Of a stretch of DNA of 64,000 nt, positions 55,111 through 64,000 are shown one piece after another (positions within the stretch are counted from its first letter, which is position 1; every line of letters starts with the position of its first letter). The position numbers and the translations under genes were made by a program. This DNA comes from Sulfuricella sp. T08. GTDB lineage: Bacteria; Pseudomonadota; Gammaproteobacteria; Burkholderiales; Sulfuricellaceae. The DNA lies in assembly GCF_000971475.1 (NCBI RefSeq), contig NZ_DF967522.1, forward strand, positions 209,403 to 273,402. Direction: 5' to 3'. A model generated the notes under the pieces. That model was not told where the DNA came from. It did not search any database and was given only the letters and a program-made list of their open reading frames with translations.

Positions 55111-56646
55111 TCAATAAACGGCACTGGCTTTGAAATCATCGATCGCCGCGCTCAATGCTTTTTCTGCTTCAGCGTCCATTTCCTTGGTTTCTTCGATCTT
55201 GTCTCGCAACGCGCCGTACTTGCTCTTGATGAAAGCGTGCAAAGCAGCCTCAAAGGCCAGCGCTTTTTTCACGTCGACATCGTCAAGATAACCCTTGTTC
55301 ACGGCAAACAAAGTGAGCGCCGTGTCCGCCACGGTCATCGGAGCGAACTGGGCCTGCTTCATCAGCTCGGTAACCATTTTTCCGCGTTCCAGCTGCTTGC
55401 GGGTTGCCTCGTCAAGATCGGAGGCAAACTGGGCGAAAGCGGCAAGCTCGCGGTACTGCGCCAGCGCCATACGAATTCCGCCGCCCAGCTTCTTGATCAC
55501 CTTGGTCTGCGCCGCACCACCGACGCGGGACACGGAAAGACCGGCGTTGATTGCGGGACGAATGCCGGCGTTGAACAAATCGGTTTCCAGGAAAATCTGA
55601 CCGTCGGTAATAGAAATCACGTTGGTCGGAACGAACGCCGAGACGTCGCCGGCCTGAGTTTCGATGATCGGCAGCGCGGTGAGTGAGCCGGTCTTGCCTT
55701 TTACCCCGGAACGCTTTTCCACGTCTTCCGCGTTGATGCGCGCAGCGCGCTCGAGCAGACGGGAGTGCAAGTAGAACACATCACCCGGGTAAGCCTCGCG
55801 ACCAGGGGGACGCCGCAGCAACAGGGAAATCTGGCGATAGGCCCAAGCCTGCTTGGTGAGGTCGTCATAAATGATCAGAGCGTCCTGACCACGGTCGCGG
55901 AAATATTCGCCCATCGAGCAACCTGAATAGGGTGCGATGTACTGCATTGCCGCCGAGTCGGAGGCGGTTGCGGCCACTACGATGGTGTGGCCCATGGCTC
56001 CGTGTTCTTCCAGCTTGCGCACCACGTTGATAATACTCGACGCTTTCTGGCCGATAGCCACGTAGATGCAGATTACCCCGGTGCCCTTCTGGTTGATGAT
56101 AGCATCCACAGCCACGGCGGTTTTGCCGGTTTGACGATCGCCAATAATCAGTTCACGCTGGCCGCGGCCAATCGGTACCATGGCGTCGATCGACTTGAGG
56201 CCAGTTTGTACTGGTTGGGACACAGACTGGCGAGCGATAACACCGGGAGCAATCTTTTCAATTGGGGATTTTTCGGTGGTGTGGATCGGCCCCTTGCCGT
56301 CGATCGGCTGACCCAATGAGTTCACCACGCGGCCCATCAGCGCTTCGCCGACCGGCACCTCCAGGATGCGGCCGGTACACTTGACGGTGTCGCCTTCTGT
56401 AATGTGCTCGTATTCGCCCAATACCACGGCGCCGACCGAGTCGCGCTCAAGGTTGAGAGCCAGACCGAAGGTGTTGCCGGGAAACTCCAGCATTTCGCCC
56501 TGCATTGCGTCACTCAGGCCATGAACCCGGACGATACCGTCGGTAACCGACACTACCGTGCCCTGATTACGCGCCTCGGCCGTGGTGGCCAGGTTTTCGA
56601 TTTTGCTCTTGATCAGCTCACTGATCTCTGAAGGATTCAACTGCAT
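55111..56646 (-). CDS. atpA: ATP synthase F1 alpha subunit
   Basis: The product has 511 residues. The P-loop [13 protein letters not shown] (about 169) and the noncatalytic-site region are intact, and the alpha signature [14 protein letters not shown] is present. The N-terminal helix [17 protein letters not shown] contacts the delta subunit. It lies eight bases downstream of atpH. Confidence 0.98.
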   Translation of the reverse strand: MQLNPSEISELIKSKIENLATTAEARNQGTVVSVTDGIVRVHGLSDAMQGEMLEFPGNTFGLALNLERDSVGAVVLGEYEHITEGDTVKCTGRILEVPVGEALMGRVVNSLGQPIDGKGPIHTTEKSPIEKIAPGVIARQSVSQPVQTGLKSIDAMVPIGRGQRELIIGDRQTGKTAVAVDAIINQKGTGVICIYVAIGQKASSIINVVRKLEEHGAMGHTIVVAATASDSAAMQYIAPYSGCSMGEYFRDRGQDALIIYDDLTKQAWAYRQISLLLRRPPGREAYPGDVFYLHSRLLERAARINAEDVEKRSGVKGKTGSLTALPIIETQAGDVSAFVPTNVISITDGQIFLETDLFNAGIRPAINAGLSVSRVGGAAQTKVIKKLGGGIRMALAQYRELAAFAQFASDLDEATRKQLERGKMVTELMKQAQFAPMTVADTALTLFAVNKGYLDDVDVKKALAFEAALHAFIKSKYGALRDKIEETKEMDAEAEKALSAAIDDFKASAVY

Positions 56647-56654
56647 GATCTCTC

Positions 56655-57191
56655 CTAACTATTGAGCGTAAACGCCATGTTTTGTAATTGGCCGCGCACC
56701 GACGCGTCAATTACGACGTCTCCCGCCACGATTCTGATGCCGCCGATAAGTTCGGGGTCCAGGGTTACGGTCGCCTCAACTTTGCGCTTGTATTTGGCTT
56801 CCAGACGACGCACTAAATCTTCTTTCTCTGCGTTGCTCAGGGGATAGGCACTGAAAATCTCGGTGTCCATGACGCCGCCGTGCAGTGCCCGAAGCAGCTC
56901 GAACTGCTCGCGGATCACCGGCAGCAAAGTAAGCCGTCCATTCTCCAGCAGCAGTTGCACCATGTTTACGCCTTGTGCATCGAGACTCTTTTCGCACACG
57001 GAGAGAAACACGTTTCTCTGCTGTTCCGCCGTCAGCCGGGGGTTGCCGATCAGCGCCTGCATCTGCGGGTCGCTAACAACCGTTGACGCAAACTCCAGCA
57101 TCTGCGACCACTTGTCGAGTGTGCCACCCTGCTCGGCGATGCGGTAAACCGCTTCAGCATAGGGTCTGGCTATGGTAGTGACTTCTGCCAT
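56655..57191 (-). CDS. atpH: ATP synthase F1 delta subunit
   Basis: The product has 178 residues from the ATG at 57191; a longer frame would overlap atpF. N-terminal helical bundle ([16 protein letters not shown]) and C-terminal [32 protein letters not shown] signature region. It connects the peripheral stalk to F1. Confidence 0.96.
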   Translation of the reverse strand: MAEVTTIARPYAEAVYRIAEQGGTLDKWSQMLEFASTVVSDPQMQALIGNPRLTAEQQRNVFLSVCEKSLDAQGVNMVQLLLENGRLTLLPVIREQFELLRALHGGVMDTEIFSAYPLSNAEKEDLVRRLEAKYKRKVEATVTLDPELIGGIRIVAGDVVIDASVRGQLQNMAFTLNS

Positions 57192-57198
57192 GATGTCT

Positions 57199-57669
57199 CT
57201 ATAGCTCGCTCTTGATTGACGCCAGGAGCTCGGCGTGAACCTTGGCATCTATTTCGCGACGAAGGATTTTCTCCGCACCGGCTATCGCCAGATCGGCTAC
57301 CTGCTGGCGCAAACTTTCCTTGGCCCGATGAACTTCCTGCTCAATTTCCGCCTTGGCTCCAGCAACGAGGCGGTCGCCTTCTTCCTTGGCATGCTCTTTG
57401 GCTTCCTCGATGATCTGGGTTGCGCGCTTCTCTGCCAGGGCGATCACATCAGCCGCTTTCTGCTTGGCCTCATGCATGCCCTCAGTAGCACGACGGGAGG
57501 CCAACTCCAGTTCGTGCTTTCCGCGTTCACCGGCGGCCAATCCATCAGCGATCACCTGCTTACGAGCGGTCAACACCTGCATAATGGGCGGCCAGACGAA
57601 CCTCATGCAGAACCAGACGAACATGATGAACATGATCGTTTGCCCGAGAAGGGTTGCATTGATATTCAT
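57199..57669 (-). CDS. atpF: ATP synthase Fo b subunit
   Basis: The product has 156 residues. One N-terminal transmembrane helix (about 5-27) is followed by a long charged coiled coil (EHAKEEGDRLVAGAKAEIEQ). It forms the peripheral stalk as a dimer. It lies between atpE and atpH as usual. Confidence 0.97.
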   Translation of the reverse strand: MNINATLLGQTIMFIMFVWFCMRFVWPPIMQVLTARKQVIADGLAAGERGKHELELASRRATEGMHEAKQKAADVIALAEKRATQIIEEAKEHAKEEGDRLVAGAKAEIEQEVHRAKESLRQQVADLAIAGAEKILRREIDAKVHAELLASIKSEL

Positions 57670-57706
57670 GCATGAACCTTTCTTGTATTAAGAATGACTA
57701 TCCGCC

Positions 57707-58848
<1,142 letters not shown>

Positions 58849-59217
58849 TTATTGTTTCTCTATTCCACTGAATATTGTCGAAAATACCAGGGTCATCTGC
58901 CCCAGAACAAAACCGATCAGCAAAGGCACCGGCATCAGCTTCAACCATCCCAATCCCGCCACTATCAGCAGCGCGACCATCAAAAAACGTTCCATGCTGA
59001 AGCGTACCAGCCAAGCCAGTTCCTGACGCGCTTCCTGCACTGGCCGCTGCGCACCGGCACGCATGCACCAGATCAAAAACAGCGCATTCGCCACAGCTAC
59101 CGCGCCACCAAAAAATGCCGCAACAGCAACACTTCTTCCCTGCCAGATTAACAACAACGATGCGCCAAGTATTACCGTAACAGCCTGCACACCGACCGCT
59201 CCGTAAGCTACGCCCAT
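58849..59217 (-). CDS. atpI: ATP synthase protein I
   Basis: The product has 122 residues with four hydrophobic segments and the sequence FFGGAVAVANALFLIW, characteristic of AtpI, which assists assembly of the c ring. It is the first gene of the operon and is coupled to atpB. The sequence is divergent, as usual for this subunit. Confidence 0.85.
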   Translation of the reverse strand: MGVAYGAVGVQAVTVILGASLLLIWQGRSVAVAAFFGGAVAVANALFLIWCMRAGAQRPVQEARQELAWLVRFSMERFLMVALLIVAGLGWLKLMPVPLLIGFVLGQMTLVFSTIFSGIEKQ

Positions 59218-59250
59218 TTGCCAATCGCAGTCAGAAATTAAAGAGACGCG

Positions 59251-59280
59251 ATTTTAATCCCTCCTTGACCCGCTCGTCAA
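59251..59280 (-). promoter_or_regulatory. Sigma-70 type promoter of the ATP synthase operon
   Basis: On the minus strand TTGACG (59280-59275) and TAAAAT (59256-59251) are separated by 18 bases. They give a leader of about 30 bases before the atpI start. Confidence 0.55.
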
Positions 59281-59375
59281 TTTAAGGGCATTGCAGAATG
59301 CTCGCTCAGCCGGGCATTTCATTTAGGACCTAAACATCAGATTACAGGCAATTTAATACATAGGCAAATAATTAT

Positions 59376-59397
59376 ATTCTTATATGCCCATAAGAAT
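59376..59397 (-). terminator. Possible terminator after parB
   Basis: Perfect 8-base arms ATTCTTAT and ATAAGAAT flank a 6-base loop ten bases after the parB stop. The stem is AT-rich and the following T stretch is interrupted, so strength is doubtful. Confidence 0.35.
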
Positions 59398-59406
59398 TTC
59401 TACACA

Positions 59407-60255
59407 TCACCTTTCGCTCAGTCGGCCAATAATATCGTCCAGTTGCTCCAAGCTATCGTAATTAATGATCAGTTTGCCCCGGCCCTTATTTTGTGTTTTT
59501 AGCGTTACTATGGCGCCCAGTTTTTCCGCCAAGTCTTCCTGTAGCCTTAAAATATCCCGGTCCGGCTTGGCCTTGGGCTTCGAGTCCGCCGGTTGTTGCT
59601 GACGCTGAACCAGCCTTTCCGCTTCGCGCACTGACAAGCCTTTGCCCACAATCTCATTGGCCACCGTAATTTGTCCCACATTAGGCAGACTTAGTAACGC
59701 TCTGGCATGCCCCATGTCGAGTTGATTATGCATCAGCAGCTCCTGCACTGGCGCTGCCAGATTGAGCAGGCGCAGCAGATTGCTTACCGCGCTACGCGAT
59801 CGCCCTACCGCTTCAGCGGCGAGCTGGTGGGTCATATCAAACTCGTTAATCAGGCGCTGGATTCCCGTAGCCTCCTCCAGCGGATTGAGGTTCTCACGCT
59901 GAATATTCTCGATCAGCGACATTGCCAATGCCGCCTCATCCGCCACTACCCGCACCAGCACCGGCACATCTGCCAACCCTGCGAGGCGGGCTGCGCGCCA
60001 GCGCCGCTCGCCGGCAATGATTTCATAGTTACCCGCAATCAGCGCTCTTGCCAGTATCGGCTGCATGATCCCCTGGGATTTGATGGACTCGGCCAACTCA
60101 GCCAGTGATTCCTGATCCATATGGGTACGCGGCTGATATTTTCCGGGCTGGAGCTGATCCAGCTTCAGGTTTTGTAGCGTATCTTTATTATTTTCTTCGC
60201 TGTCGCCAGCCAACAGCGCGTCAAGACCGCGCCCCAATCCCTTCATTTTTACCAT
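59407..60255 (-). CDS. parB: Chromosome partitioning protein ParB
   Basis: The product has 282 residues. N-terminal KGLGRGLDALLAG, the CTP-binding ParB/Srx motif with AGERRWRAARLAGL, the Box II ENIQRENLNPLEEA, the parS-reading helix-turn-helix (HQLAAEAVGRSRSAVSNLLRLL) and a C-terminal dimerisation domain. A second ATG three codons later is an alternative start. It loads on parS, seen here at 63618-63633, and works with ParA, encoded 7 bases upstream. Confidence 0.97.
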   Translation of the reverse strand: MVKMKGLGRGLDALLAGDSEENNKDTLQNLKLDQLQPGKYQPRTHMDQESLAELAESIKSQGIMQPILARALIAGNYEIIAGERRWRAARLAGLADVPVLVRVVADEAALAMSLIENIQRENLNPLEEATGIQRLINEFDMTHQLAAEAVGRSRSAVSNLLRLLNLAAPVQELLMHNQLDMGHARALLSLPNVGQITVANEIVGKGLSVREAERLVQRQQQPADSKPKAKPDRDILRLQEDLAEKLGAIVTLKTQNKGRGKLIINYDSLEQLDDIIGRLSER

Positions 60256-60262
60256 TTCCCTC

Positions 60263-61021
60263 TCACTTTCTTACCAGTTCGCCAGCCAGCGCCAAATACG
60301 CCTGCGCGCCTTTCGATGTTTTGTCGTGATACAACACCGGCACACCATAGCTGGGCGCTTCCGCCAGCCGCACATTACGCGGAATCACAGTACGGTATAC
60401 CTTATCGCCGAAATGTCGTTGCAGCTGCTCCGAAACCTGCTGCGCCAAGGTATTGCGCGGATCGAACATGGTCCGCAGCAGCCCCTCGATTTCCAGTTGT
60501 GGGTTAAGGCTGGCACGTACCCGCTTGATGGTCTGCACCAGATCGCTCAATCCCTCCAGGGCGTAATATTCGCACTGCATCGGGATCATCACCGCATGCG
60601 CAGCACAAAGACCGTTCACTGTAAGCAGGTTGAGTGCCGGGGGGCAGTCGATCAGCACAAAATCATAATCTGCCTCAATGTTCGCTAGGGCGTTCTTGAG
60701 ACGCTTTTCCCGGTGTGGCAAATCCACCAGTTCGACCTCCGCACCTGCCAATTCGCGGTTGGCAGGGATCAGGTCAAACTTGCCGCAGGTGTTGGTGACG
60801 CGCACCTCCGCGATGCTCTTTTCCTCCAGCAGCACATGGTATACCGTCTGCGTCAGGGCCATTTTGTCGACACCGCAACCCATAGTGGCGTTGCCTTGCG
60901 GGTCGAGGTCGATCAGCAGCACACGGCGCTTGGTTGCCGCCAGGCTGGCCGCAAGATTGACCGTGGTGGTGGTTTTCCCCACCCCGCCTTTTTGATTTGT
61001 AATTGCGAGTACTTTTGCCAT
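60263..61021 (-). CDS. parA: Chromosome partitioning ATPase ParA
   Basis: The product has 252 residues from the ATG at 61021. Deviant Walker A KGGVGKTTTTVNLAASLA, Walker A' LLIDLDPQGNATMGCG and Walker B VLIDCPPALNLL are intact. It lies between rsmG and parB in the classic origin-proximal order. It moves ParB-parS complexes apart after replication. Confidence 0.97.
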   Translation of the reverse strand: MAKVLAITNQKGGVGKTTTTVNLAASLAATKRRVLLIDLDPQGNATMGCGVDKMALTQTVYHVLLEEKSIAEVRVTNTCGKFDLIPANRELAGAEVELVDLPHREKRLKNALANIEADYDFVLIDCPPALNLLTVNGLCAAHAVMIPMQCEYYALEGLSDLVQTIKRVRASLNPQLEIEGLLRTMFDPRNTLAQQVSEQLQRHFGDKVYRTVIPRNVRLAEAPSYGVPVLYHDKTSKGAQAYLALAGELVRK

Positions 61022-61030
61022 CACCTCACC

Positions 61031-61672
61031 CTAACCCATTGCTTCCATTTTGATCGGTCGCAGCAATACCAGATGCCGTTCAGCATCCAGGCCCGGCACC
61101 TTGAGCGGCTCTACGCCCTGCAATACAACCGTAGCCGGCAATCGAGTCAACTCTTCATGGGGGTAAACCCCCTTCATTGCCAGCATTAGCCCCGAATCAC
61201 CACATAAATGCAGCGCCAGGCTGGCGAACTCGGCCAAATCGGAAAATGCCCTGGAAATCACCACATCGTATTTTTCTTCCGGCCGCCAGGACTCAACCCG
61301 TTCGCAGACTACCGTGGTATTATTCAGGCCTAACTCCAGACAGGCCTGCCGTAGAAAACTGGTTTTCTTATGGTTGCTGTCCAGCAGGGTAACTTCCAGC
61401 GCTGGATTCGCCAGCGCCAGCGGGATTCCCGGCAGACCGGGCCCAGTCCCGACGTCGATGACTCGGCGCCCGACGATGTGTGGCAAAACCGCCAGACTAT
61501 CGAGCAAATGCTGAGTTACCATTTTATCCGGGTCACGCACGGCCGTCAGGTTATAAACCTTGTTCCATTTCTGCATGAGCGCGACATAATTCAGCAAGCG
61601 CGATCGCGTCGCCGGTTCTAAATCAAGACCCATTTCCACCAGGCCACCGGCTAATTTTTCTTCCAGACTCAT
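61031..61672 (-). CDS. rsmG: 16S rRNA (guanine527-N7)-methyltransferase
   Basis: The product has 213 residues. The SAM-binding motif is [14 protein letters not shown], and further family blocks are [12 protein letters not shown] and [12 protein letters not shown]. It methylates G527 of 16S rRNA, and loss gives low-level streptomycin resistance in other bacteria. Its ATG overlaps the mnmG stop by four bases. Confidence 0.96.
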   Translation of the reverse strand: MSLEEKLAGGLVEMGLDLEPATRSRLLNYVALMQKWNKVYNLTAVRDPDKMVTQHLLDSLAVLPHIVGRRVIDVGTGPGLPGIPLALANPALEVTLLDSNHKKTSFLRQACLELGLNNTTVVCERVESWRPEEKYDVVISRAFSDLAEFASLALHLCGDSGLMLAMKGVYPHEELTRLPATVVLQGVEPLKVPGLDAERHLVLLRPIKMEAMG

Positions 61673-63567
61673 GCGCTTTTCTTGTCGTCACTAATGCTCT
61701 GGCCGCGTTTTAAGTAAACCAGCAGTACCGAAATCGCAGCGGGTGTCACCCCGGAAATACGCCCGGCCTGCCCCAGCGTTTCTGGCTTGTGCTGGTTAAG
61801 CTTCTGCTGCACTTCTATGGATAGTCCATGCACCTCGCGGTAATCTAGACTCAGAGGCAGGACCATGGCTTCATAATGCTGGTGACGGGCAACCTCCTCC
61901 TGCTGACGCGCGATGTAACCCTGGTACTTGGCCTGGATCTCAACCTGTTCGGCCACCTTAGAGTCCTCGACCCCCACACCGGCGCCTGGCAACGTCAGCA
62001 AGTCACGGTAGCTGACATCCGGCCGGCGCAGCAAGTCCAATAATGAATATTCACGCTCGATACCCTTGCCCAGCACCCTTTCCGCATCGTCCTGGGGCAA
62101 CAACTTCGGGTTCACCCAGACGCTTTTCAGGCGTTCCTGTTCGCGCGCGATAGCCTCCCTCTTTTCCACGAAATTCTGCCACCGCACATCATCGACCACA
62201 CCCAGCATCCGCCCCGCTTCGGTCAATCGCAGGTCGGCATTGTCTTCGCGCAACATCAACCGGTATTCGGCACGGCTGGTAAACATGCGATAAGGCTCAA
62301 CCACGCCACGGGTAATCAGGTCATCCACCATCACCCCGAGATAGGCCTGATCCCGGCTTGGATACCAGGCTTCTTTACCCTGTGCCAATAACCCGGCATT
62401 AATGCCCGCCAGGATCCCCTGCGCTGCGGCTTCTTCATAGCCGGTGGTGCCATTGATCTGGCCGGCGAAGAACAGTCCTTGAATTCCCTTGGTTTCCAAT
62501 GAGTGTTTCAGCCCGAGCGGGTCGAAAAAATCATACTCGATTGCGTATCCTGGCCGAGTAATATGTGCATTTTCAAAGCCCTGTATCGACCGCACCAGTT
62601 CTACCTGCACATCGAAAGGCAGGCTGGTGGATATCCCATTGGGATAGATTTCGTGGGTATTCAACCCCTCCGGCTCAACGAAAATCTGGTGTGAGTCCTT
62701 GCCAGAAAAACGCATGATCTTGTCCTCGATAGACGGACAATAGCGTGGCCCCACTCCCTCGATCACGCCCGTGTAAAGCGGCGAGCGGTCCAGCCCGCCA
62801 CGGATGATGTCATGTGTGTGCAGATTGGTCTGAGTAATCCAGCACGGCAATTGGCGCGGATGCTGTGCGGAAGAACCAAGAAAGGAAAATGCTGGCGCCG
62901 GGTCATCGCCAGGCTGCTCCACCATCACTGAATAATCAAGACTGCGGCCGTCTATACGCGGCGGAGTACCCGTCTTGAAACGCTTCACTGGCAATTGAAT
63001 CTCGCGCAGTCGTTGCGCCAAGGTGATCGAGGGAGGATCCCCAGCGCGCCCGGCCTGGTAATTCGATTGTCCAACATGGACCAGGCCCGCCAGGAACGTG
63101 CCTGCCGTCAACACCACGGCCTTGGCCTGAAAGCGCAAACCCAGCTGGGTAACCACGCCCACTACACGGTCACGCTCAAGAATCAAATCATCCACCGCCT
63201 GCTGGAACAACCACAGATTGGGTTGATTCTCCAGTCGACCCCGGATCGCCTGCCGATAAAGAACGCGGTCTGCCTGCGCGCGCGTTGCTCGTACTGCTGG
63301 ACCCTTGCTGGAATTGAGGATGCGAAACTGGATTCCTGCTTCATCTGTCGCCGCGGCCATGGCCCCACCCAAGGCATCGACCTCTTTCACCAGATGGCCC
63401 TTGCCGATACCGCCGATCGAGGGGTTGCACGACATCTGACCGAGAGTTTCGATGTTATGCGTCAACAACAGCGTTTTCAGGCCTATTCGGGCACTGGCCA
63501 GCGCGGCTTCCGTTCCGGCATGGCCGCCGCCGATCACGATGACATCAAATTGGGAGGGATAAAGCAT
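61669..63567 (-). CDS. mnmG: tRNA uridine-5-carboxymethylaminomethyl modification enzyme, FAD subunit
   Basis: The product has 632 residues from the ATG at 63567. FAD motif [17 protein letters not shown], the MnmG signatures [18 protein letters not shown] and [12 protein letters not shown], and the C-terminal helical domain that binds MnmE are all present. With MnmE it modifies wobble U34 of several tRNAs. Confidence 0.97.
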   Translation of the reverse strand: MLYPSQFDVIVIGGGHAGTEAALASARIGLKTLLLTHNIETLGQMSCNPSIGGIGKGHLVKEVDALGGAMAAATDEAGIQFRILNSSKGPAVRATRAQADRVLYRQAIRGRLENQPNLWLFQQAVDDLILERDRVVGVVTQLGLRFQAKAVVLTAGTFLAGLVHVGQSNYQAGRAGDPPSITLAQRLREIQLPVKRFKTGTPPRIDGRSLDYSVMVEQPGDDPAPAFSFLGSSAQHPRQLPCWITQTNLHTHDIIRGGLDRSPLYTGVIEGVGPRYCPSIEDKIMRFSGKDSHQIFVEPEGLNTHEIYPNGISTSLPFDVQVELVRSIQGFENAHITRPGYAIEYDFFDPLGLKHSLETKGIQGLFFAGQINGTTGYEEAAAQGILAGINAGLLAQGKEAWYPSRDQAYLGVMVDDLITRGVVEPYRMFTSRAEYRLMLREDNADLRLTEAGRMLGVVDDVRWQNFVEKREAIAREQERLKSVWVNPKLLPQDDAERVLGKGIEREYSLLDLLRRPDVSYRDLLTLPGAGVGVEDSKVAEQVEIQAKYQGYIARQQEEVARHQHYEAMVLPLSLDYREVHGLSIEVQQKLNQHKPETLGQAGRISGVTPAAISVLLVYLKRGQSISDDKKSA

Positions 63568-63617
63568 GGTCAACCGGGTGTACGAAATGAGTGCGAATCA
63601 TAACCCAAAATGGCTAT

Positions 63618-63633
63618 TGTTTCACGTGAAACG
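63618..63633. promoter_or_regulatory. parS centromere site
   Basis: TGTTTCACGTGAAACG matches the parS consensus TGTTNCACGTGAAACA except for the last base and is centred on a TTTCACGTGAAA palindrome. It lies between mnmG and mnmE, abutting the mnmE stop codon, 2.6 kb from parA. It is the only such site seen in the window. Confidence 0.9.
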
Positions 63634-64000
63634 CTATTTTCCGATGCAGAAACGGGAAAATATCTCGCCCAGCAAATCATCCGATGTAAACTCACCCGTT
63701 ATACTGGAAAGCGCGTTCTGGGCCAATCTGAGCTCCTCAGCAAAAAACTCAACTCGGCCCTTACACGCAGCCGCAAGAGACAATCGCTCCTTGGCTACAC
63801 GCAACGCGCTCAAATGGCGTTCGCGCGCCATAAATACACCCTCGCCCCCGGTCTGCCAGCCGACGACGCGCAGAAGATGCTCGTGCAGCAGTTCGATTCC
63901 AGCGCCAGTCTTGGCTGAGAGATAAATATCCGCAACGCCGCCAGAAGCATCCACCCTGGGCTCTTCACCGAGAAGGTCGACCTTGTTGAATACACGAAGC
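63634..64000 (-). CDS. mnmE: tRNA modification GTPase MnmE (3' part, cut by window edge)
   Basis: About 121 C-terminal residues are visible. They include the G4 motif NKVD, the G5 region LSAKTGAG, the helical tail that returns to the N-terminal domain, and the family end motif FCIGK with the conserved Cys. The gene continues beyond the right edge. Confidence 0.96.
   Translation of the reverse strand, partial: LRVFNKVDLLGEEPRVDASGGVADIYLSAKTGAGIELLHEHLLRVVGWQTGGEGVFMARERHLSALRVAKERLSLAAACKGRVEFFAEELRLAQNALSSITGEFTSDDLLGEIFSRFCIGK

Overview
The window looks like a chromosomal segment of a betaproteobacterium, probably of the Nitrosomonadales (Gallionellaceae or Sulfuricellaceae type). The grounds are the protein sequences, the order mnmE-mnmG-rsmG-parA-parB-atpIBEFHAGDC-glmU-glmS, the block gltB-gltD-hemE-priA-argS-SPOR-dsbA, and a PEP-CTERM/exosortase-A type exopolysaccharide system. 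The genus is not resolved. No tRNA, rRNA or CRISPR array was seen.

Region 1 (1-22.4 kb) is one arm of an exopolysaccharide/PEP-CTERM locus. It holds the 3' part of an O-antigen ligase-like membrane protein and a small secreted protein. A minus-strand gene run follows: serine protease, sugar transferase, histidine kinase PrsK, sigma-54 response regulator PrsR, an asparagine-synthase-like protein with a degenerate glutaminase, and a CysN-CysC fusion whose GTPase half is internally deleted. Next come an IS30 transposase remnant, a Sel1/lytic transglycosylase, two tandem PrsT TPR lipoproteins, a glycosyltransferase remnant, a hexapeptide acyltransferase and a PEP-CTERM protein. The exosortase itself is not in the window. 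Sigma-54 promoters (GG-N10-GC) precede the small secreted protein, the transglycosylase and the PEP-CTERM gene, and a recurring element GTCGGAA-N4-TTAC lies in the same regions. Together these suggest a local PrsK/PrsR regulon.

Region 2 (22.4-33.8 kb) is accessory: a UGT-like glycosyltransferase, two FtsX-type permeases, a LolA-like periplasmic protein, an ABC ATPase with an N-terminal FHA domain, and an outer-membrane beta-barrel protein. A tight operon follows with two FeeM-type N-acyl amino acid synthases, a ThiF/E1-like enzyme and a nitroreductase-like enzyme. The last two resemble the two halves of Rv1355c/MoeY. I infer synthesis and envelope export of an acylated small molecule. This is the best candidate for an undescribed system here.

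Region 3 (34.2-64 kb) is conserved housekeeping: glutamate synthase, hemE, priA, argS, a SPOR protein, a DsbA-like protein, a NarL-type regulator and a degenerate GGDEF protein on the plus strand. On the minus strand are an orphan ParA, glmS, glmU, the complete F1Fo ATP synthase operon, parB, parA, rsmG, mnmG and the 3' end of mnmE. A parS site lies between mnmG and mnmE, which implies that the replication origin is close to the right edge.
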